Shown here: positions 10,484 through 14,279 of the stretch, piece by piece
Numbering within the stretch: the first letter of the stretch is position 1
Layout: each line of letters begins with the position of its first letter
Source: Gammaproteobacteria bacterium
GTDB taxonomy: Bacteria > Pseudomonadota > Gammaproteobacteria > Chromatiales > Chromatiaceae
Length of the DNA: 14,279 nucleotides
Reading direction: 5' to 3'
NCBI GenBank assembly: GCA_019136395.1
Contig: JAGVUH010000539.1
Span: 1-14,279 of the forward strand
Notes under the pieces: model-generated
Seen by the model: only the letters and a program-made list of their open reading frames with translations
The model's database searches: none
Told to the model about the DNA's origin: nothing
Position numbers and translations under genes: made by a program

Positions 10484-11824
10484 ATGATCGAGACGCTCAC
10501 CCTCGCCGATTTGTGCCGCTCCCGGGCGCCGCTGGCCTTCGCCCCGGAAACCCCCCTGCACCTGGCCCTGGCCGCCATGAGCGAGCAACGAATGAGTTCG
10601 GTGGTGGTGGTCGCCGACGACCGGCCGGTGGGGATCTTCACCGAGCGTGATGCCCTGGCCCTGATCGTCCGGGAGGCCTACGATGCAGACGCCCCTCTGG
10701 CCGGGCTGATGACCCTCAACCCCATCACCGCCCCCCCGGATATCGGCTTTGCCGAGGGCTACGCACGTATGGTCGCGGAGGGCATCCGCCACCTGGTGGT
10801 GGTGGATGCGGCGGGGCGTTTGGTCGGGGTCATCTCCGAGACCGACTTCGCCCAGGCCCTGGGGGCCGACGAGTTGCTGATCCCGCGCACCGTCAGCGAC
10901 CTCATGACCCGGGACCCGGTCAGCCTCCCCCCCGGGGCCACCGTGGCCGAGGCCCTGCGGCTGATGACCGAGCGCCGCATCAGTTCGGTGCTGATCGTCG
11001 AGGCGGGCCGCGTCCTGGGCATCCTCAGCGAGCGCGACGCCATCCGCCTGGTCGGGGCCGCCCTCGACCTGGGGCTGACGCCGGTCCTGAGTCAGATGTC
11101 CCAGCCGGTCCATTGCGTCCAGCCGGACGTGCCCGCCCACGAGGCCAGTCCCCTGATGCGCGCCCTGGGCGTGCGTCGCCTGGCGGTGACGGACGAAAGC
11201 GGGCGCCTGGTCGGCATCCTCACCCGCCGCGACCTGCTCAAGGACCTCCAGACCACCCACCTGCGTCTGTTGCGTCAGGTCGTCGCCGACCAGGGGCGGG
11301 CCCTCAACGATGCCCGTCGCCAGTTGAGCGACCAGGGCGTGCTGCGCAGCCTGCTCGAACACTCCGCGGACCTGGGCATCCTCGCCACCGATGCCCACCT
11401 GGGCGTCCGGTTCGTCAACCAGGCGGCCCTCGGGGCCCTGGGTGTCGACCGCCCGGTGACCGGGGGCCAGCGCCTGAACGAACTCCTGACGGCGGCGGGC
11501 CTGACGGTGCCGGACTTGACCGAGCGACTGGCGGCCGCCCGCGAGGGCAGGGGGCTGGCCCTCGACCTCAGCCGTCCGGAGGGTCAGGGTGCGCGCTGGC
11601 TGCGGCTGACGGCCTCCGCCATCCGCGATGCCAGGGGGGGCTGCGAGGGCTATCTGTTGATCCTGCTGGATCGTACCCGGGAGCTTGCCGAGACCGAACG
11701 CCTACGCGCCATCAGCGCCAGCGCTCCCAGTGGCATCGGCCTCTACGACCTGCAGGGCCGCCTGCGCCTGGCCAATCCGGCCCGCTCGAACTGCTGGGCT
11801 ACACCGACCACCCGGACGAACTGA
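10484..11824 (+). CDS. Frameshifted 5' part of CBS-PAS-GGDEF-EAL protein (four CBS domains, PAS)
   Basis: This frame encodes the N-terminal part of a c-di-GMP signalling protein and is functional-looking only to about 11782. Four CBS domains form two Bateman modules: about 15-65, 75-128, 139-190 and 202-255, each ending in a GIFTERD, GVISETD, GILSERD or GILTRRD type segment. CBS modules commonly bind adenine nucleotides. A PAS domain follows (about 285-395). A second PAS begins at about 412 with SGIGLYDLQGRLRLANPA and is cut at residue 433; the last 14 residues are out of frame. The matching continuation, LELLGYTDHPDELIG, is in the next frame. With one base restored near 11783 the whole gene would encode about 1,211 residues. 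The start ATG 10484 lies 80 bases after the cyclase gene and has no obvious ribosome binding site. No membrane segment or signal peptide is seen, so it is cytoplasmic. Confidence 0.85.
   Translation: MIETLTLADLCRSRAPLAFAPETPLHLALAAMSEQRMSSVVVVADDRPVGIFTERDALALIVREAYDADAPLAGLMTLNPITAPPDIGFAEGYARMVAEGIRHLVVVDAAGRLVGVISETDFAQALGADELLIPRTVSDLMTRDPVSLPPGATVAEALRLMTERRISSVLIVEAGRVLGILSERDAIRLVGAALDLGLTPVLSQMSQPVHCVQPDVPAHEASPLMRALGVRRLAVTDESGRLVGILTRRDLLKDLQTTHLRLLRQVVADQGRALNDARRQLSDQGVLRSLLEHSADLGILATDAHLGVRFVNQAALGALGVDRPVTGGQRLNELLTAAGLTVPDLTERLAAAREGRGLALDLSRPEGQGARWLRLTASAIRDARGGCEGYLLILLDRTRELAETERLRAISASAPSGIGLYDLQGRLRLANPARSNCWATPTTRTN
11783..11784 (+). other. Apparent one-base deletion (frameshift) in the CBS-PAS-EAL gene
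   Basis: Protein homology runs in the frame of ATG 10484 up to GCC at 11780-11782 (PAS text RLRLANPA). It resumes one base out of phase at CTC 11785 (LELLGYTDHP). The two bases between (CG) are what would remain of a codon such as CTG or CGG after losing one base. No slippery heptamer is present here, so programmed frameshifting is unlikely. A mutation or an assembly error are the main options. Confidence 0.75.
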
Positions 11825-14118
11825 TCGGCAGCTACTTCACCGACGTCATCGCCGCCGAAGACCAGGAGCGCGCCCGGACGAACTTCAGTCGTTTGCTGGC
11901 CGGGGAAATCCCCAGCTATCGCGTGGAACGGGGATATCGGCATCGCGACGGCTGGCTGGTCAGGGCCGACGTGGCGGTGTCGGCCATCCGCGACGCCGCG
12001 GGCCACCTGACCGAGGCCTTGGCCATCGTCAACGACATCAGCGACCTGCGTCGGGCCCAGGAACGTCATCGCTTGTACTGGTCCGACGAGGCCTATCGCC
12101 TCTTCGGCCAGCCCATCGGCACGCCACTGGATCTCGGGGACTTTCTGGCCATGGTCCACCCCGAGGACCAGGAGGCGGTCAGCACCGCCTACCAGCAGTC
12201 ACTGACGGCGGTGGCCCCCTACGAGATCGAGCACCGCATCCGCCGCGCCGACGGGAGCGAACGCTGGGTGCGGGAGCGCGCCGTCCATCTCACGGATAAC
12301 CAGGGGCGGGTGATCCGTAGCCTGGGCACCGTGCACGACATCACCGAGGAGCATGCCGCCCAGGCCCAGCAGCGGCTCATCACCGCCCTGTTCGACAACA
12401 CCAGCGAGGGCATCCTCATCACCGATGCCCACAACCGCATCCTGGCCGTCAACCCCGCCTTCACCACCATCACCGGCTACCCGGCGGCGGAGGTCCTGGG
12501 GCGCGACCCCGGGCTGCTCAACTCCGGGCGGCACGACGAGGCCTTCTTCCGCGACCTCTGGCGCCAACTGGAGGCCGCCGGCGCCTGGAGCGGCGAGATC
12601 TGGAACCGGCGCAGGAATGGGGAAGTCTATCCCGAGTGGCTGCAGATCAACCGCGTCCTCGACGCCGAGGGCCGGGTGCTCCAGCATGTGGCGGTCTTCA
12701 CCGACCTGAGCGCCGCCCAGCGCTCCGCCGCGGAGATCGCCTATCTCAGTCACTTCGATCCCCTCACCGGCCTGCCCAATGGCGCCCATCTGCGGGAGGC
12801 CCTGGCCACCGCCTTGGGTGAACCGGTCCCCGGCGGGTCCGCCGAGGAGGCCGGCGTCCCCAGGACCCAGGCCTCCGGCCTGGCCCTGCTGGTGCTCGAC
12901 CTGGATCACTTCCAGGACCTGGTGGCCACCCACGGCTACCTGGCGGGGGACGAGGCCCTGCGTACCCTGGGTCAGCGCCTCGCCGCTAGCGCCGCCCCGG
13001 GGGACATCCTGGCGCGGCTCGCCGGCGACAGCTTCGTCCTCGCCCGGCCCCTGGCCAGCGGGCCAGAGGCCCCTCCGGCCAGTGCCCAGGCCAGCGAGGC
13101 CGCCCGCGCCTTGCAGCAACTCGTCCACCGGCCCCTGGACCTGGACGGGTTGCCCGAACTGCGCCTCACCGCCAGTCTCGGCGTCGCCCTCTATCCCCAG
13201 GACGATGAGGCCGCCACCAGCCTGCTGCGCAAGGCGGAAGCGGCCCTCAAGCGGGCCAAGGAGACCGGGCGGGCGGGGCTCGCCTTCTACCGCCCGGAGA
13301 TGACCCAGGCCGCTCGCCGTCGCCTCCAGATCGAGAACGAACTGCGCCACGCCGTGGAACGGGGGGAACTACGCCTCCACTACCAGCCCATCGTCGCCGT
13401 GGGCAGCGGCGCCCTGGTCGCCGTCGAGGCCCTGCTGCGGTGGCAGCATCCCCGCCTGGGCCTGGTCGGCCCCCGGGAATTCATCGACGTGGTGGAGCAG
13501 GGCGACCTGGTCCACCCGGTGGGCCGCTGGGTGCTGGCCGAGGCCTGCGCCCAGGCCCATGCCTGGCAGGGGCTGGCCCAGCCCCCCTGGGTGTCCATCA
13601 ACGTCTCCGGCGCGGAGATCGACGGGGGCAACCTGGCCCGCGACCTGGAAAAGATGCTCCAGCGCACCGGCCTGGCCCCGCGACTGCTGGAGATCGAGGT
13701 CCTGGAGCGCGTCCTGATGCAGGACCCGGACCGGGCCCTGGCGGAATTGCAACGCATCCACGACCTGGGCGTCACCATCGCCCTGGACGACTTCGGTACC
13801 GGCTATTCCAGCCTCAGTTACCTCAAGCGCCTGCCCCTCGACTTCCTCAAGATCGACATGAGCTTCATCCGCAACCTCACCACCGACCCCGGGGATGCGG
13901 CCATCGTCCAGTCCACCATCGCCATGGCCCACCATTTCGGCATCCGCGTCATCGCCGAGGGGGTGGAGACCCAGGAACAGTTCGACTACCTGGCCGCCGC
14001 CGGCTGCGACCTGGTTCAGGGCTATCTCCTCGGTCGCCCGACCACGGCGCTGGAGATCACGGCGGCCCTGGGGGCTTCCGTGCCGGCGGTGAGTCCTCAG
14101 TCCCAGCGCCCGAGCTGA
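11785..14118 (+). CDS. Frameshifted 3' part of CBS-PAS-GGDEF-EAL protein (PAS, degenerate GGDEF, EAL phosphodiesterase)
   Basis: This is the C-terminal part of the split gene; 11785 is where homology resumes, not a start codon. In order it holds the rest of the split PAS (to about 12060), a PAS that begins abruptly at LYWSDEAYRLFG (12072-12345), a full PAS (about 12370-12720), a GGDEF domain (about 12745-13270) and an EAL domain (about 13360-14080). The GGDEF site reads AGDSF (13021-13035) and the IND substrate motif is lost, so cyclase activity is not expected. The EAL domain has EALLRW (13426-), SINVSG, LEIEVLE, DDFGTGYSS (13786-), LKID, AEGVET and QGYLLGRP, so c-di-GMP hydrolysis is plausible. 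Residues such as Glu, Asn and the Asp pair used for metal binding are present. If the frameshift is real, this part lacks its own good start and would probably not be made. Confidence 0.85.
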   Translation, partial: LELLGYTDHPDELIGSYFTDVIAAEDQERARTNFSRLLAGEIPSYRVERGYRHRDGWLVRADVAVSAIRDAAGHLTEALAIVNDISDLRRAQERHRLYWSDEAYRLFGQPIGTPLDLGDFLAMVHPEDQEAVSTAYQQSLTAVAPYEIEHRIRRADGSERWVRERAVHLTDNQGRVIRSLGTVHDITEEHAAQAQQRLITALFDNTSEGILITDAHNRILAVNPAFTTITGYPAAEVLGRDPGLLNSGRHDEAFFRDLWRQLEAAGAWSGEIWNRRRNGEVYPEWLQINRVLDAEGRVLQHVAVFTDLSAAQRSAAEIAYLSHFDPLTGLPNGAHLREALATALGEPVPGGSAEEAGVPRTQASGLALLVLDLDHFQDLVATHGYLAGDEALRTLGQRLAASAAPGDILARLAGDSFVLARPLASGPEAPPASAQASEAARALQQLVHRPLDLDGLPELRLTASLGVALYPQDDEAATSLLRKAEAALKRAKETGRAGLAFYRPEMTQAARRRLQIENELRHAVERGELRLHYQPIVAVGSGALVAVEALLRWQHPRLGLVGPREFIDVVEQGDLVHPVGRWVLAEACAQAHAWQGLAQPPWVSINVSGAEIDGGNLARDLEKMLQRTGLAPRLLEIEVLERVLMQDPDRALAELQRIHDLGVTIALDDFGTGYSSLSYLKRLPLDFLKIDMSFIRNLTTDPGDAAIVQSTIAMAHHFGIRVIAEGVETQEQFDYLAAAGCDLVQGYLLGRPTTALEITAALGASVPAVSPQSQRPS

Positions 14119-14279
14119 AGCTCCAGGCAGTGGATGCGCTGGCGCAGGTGCTGGATCTCGTCGAGGAGGTCGAGGGCGAGGGCGGTGGCGGGCCAGTCGA
14201 GTTCCAGATCGTGGCTGAGGCGCAGGGCGCGGCGGATGCGGCGGATCTGATGGCCGTCGAAACGCCAGTCGGCGGGGGA
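14097..14279 (-). CDS. CbpM-like chaperone modulator, C-terminal part (5' end beyond the window)
   Basis: The minus strand is open from the right edge to a TGA at 14097-14099, giving 60 residues. The text IRRIRRALRLSHDLELDW followed by ALALDLLDEIQHLRQRI matches the C-terminal half of CbpM/MerR-like modulators of the DnaJ homologue CbpA, which end in a helical leucine-rich segment. CbpM binds the J-domain of CbpA and limits its co-chaperone activity in the cytoplasm. In many proteobacteria cbpA lies directly upstream, so a cbpA gene just outside the right edge is likely. The 3' end overlaps the EAL gene tail to tail by 22 bases. Confidence 0.7.
   Translation of the reverse strand, partial: SPADWRFDGHQIRRIRRALRLSHDLELDWPATALALDLLDEIQHLRQRIHCLELQLGRWD

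Noticed and set aside
11113..11784. Upstream part of the 1,001-codon plus-strand open frame
   Set aside because: Before 11785 this frame encodes Arg/Pro/Gly-rich text without a domain, while the CBS-PAS protein is encoded in the overlapping frame. Only the part from 11785 on is real.
11775..11790. Programmed -1 ribosomal frameshift
   Set aside because: The shift direction would fit, but there is no slippery heptamer of the X XXY YYZ type at the junction.

Overview
The window is GC-rich, with GC-heavy third codon positions and large open antisense frames. It looks like a chromosomal segment of a gammaproteobacterium. A long pyruvate:ferredoxin oxidoreductase beside an RnfB-like protein, c-di-GMP genes and a cbpM-type gene would fit a Chromatiaceae-like purple sulfur bacterium or a similar anaerobe or facultative anaerobe. 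That taxonomic guess is inference only; no rRNA or other marker gene is present.

Left half, minus strand (1-7731). Read in genomic order from the right, this holds a secreted thermonuclease (SNase fold), an EgtB/SUMF1-like protein whose expected iron-binding histidines appear to be missing, a membrane-anchored RnfB-like iron-sulfur protein, and a very long NifJ-type pyruvate:ferredoxin (flavodoxin) oxidoreductase that runs off the left edge. The RnfB-like protein and NifJ probably work together: NifJ oxidises pyruvate to acetyl-CoA and CO2, and the RnfB-like protein is a plausible membrane-side electron acceptor or donor. The 267-base gap between them carries a GC-rich dyad repeat and a tandem 10-bp motif that could control nifJ separately. 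A 65-base AT-rich patch upstream of rnfB is the best promoter candidate for the pair.

Right half, plus strand (8144-14118). This is a signalling block: a PhnD-type periplasmic binding protein, a membrane diguanylate cyclase (two TM helices, HAMP, GGDEF with I-site) 22 bases downstream, and a large cytoplasmic protein with four CBS domains, several PAS domains, a degenerate GGDEF and an intact-looking EAL domain. The first two look like a ligand-sensing receptor pair that makes c-di-GMP; the third would degrade it in response to cytoplasmic signals. The third gene is split by an apparent one-base deletion near 11783, and one of its PAS domains seems to lack its first third. It is therefore either a recent pseudogene or carries assembly errors.

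Right edge (14097-14279). The C-terminal part of a CbpM-like chaperone modulator lies on the minus strand, overlapping the end of the EAL gene tail to tail by 22 bases.

No tRNA, rRNA, CRISPR array, insertion sequence or phage gene was recognised.
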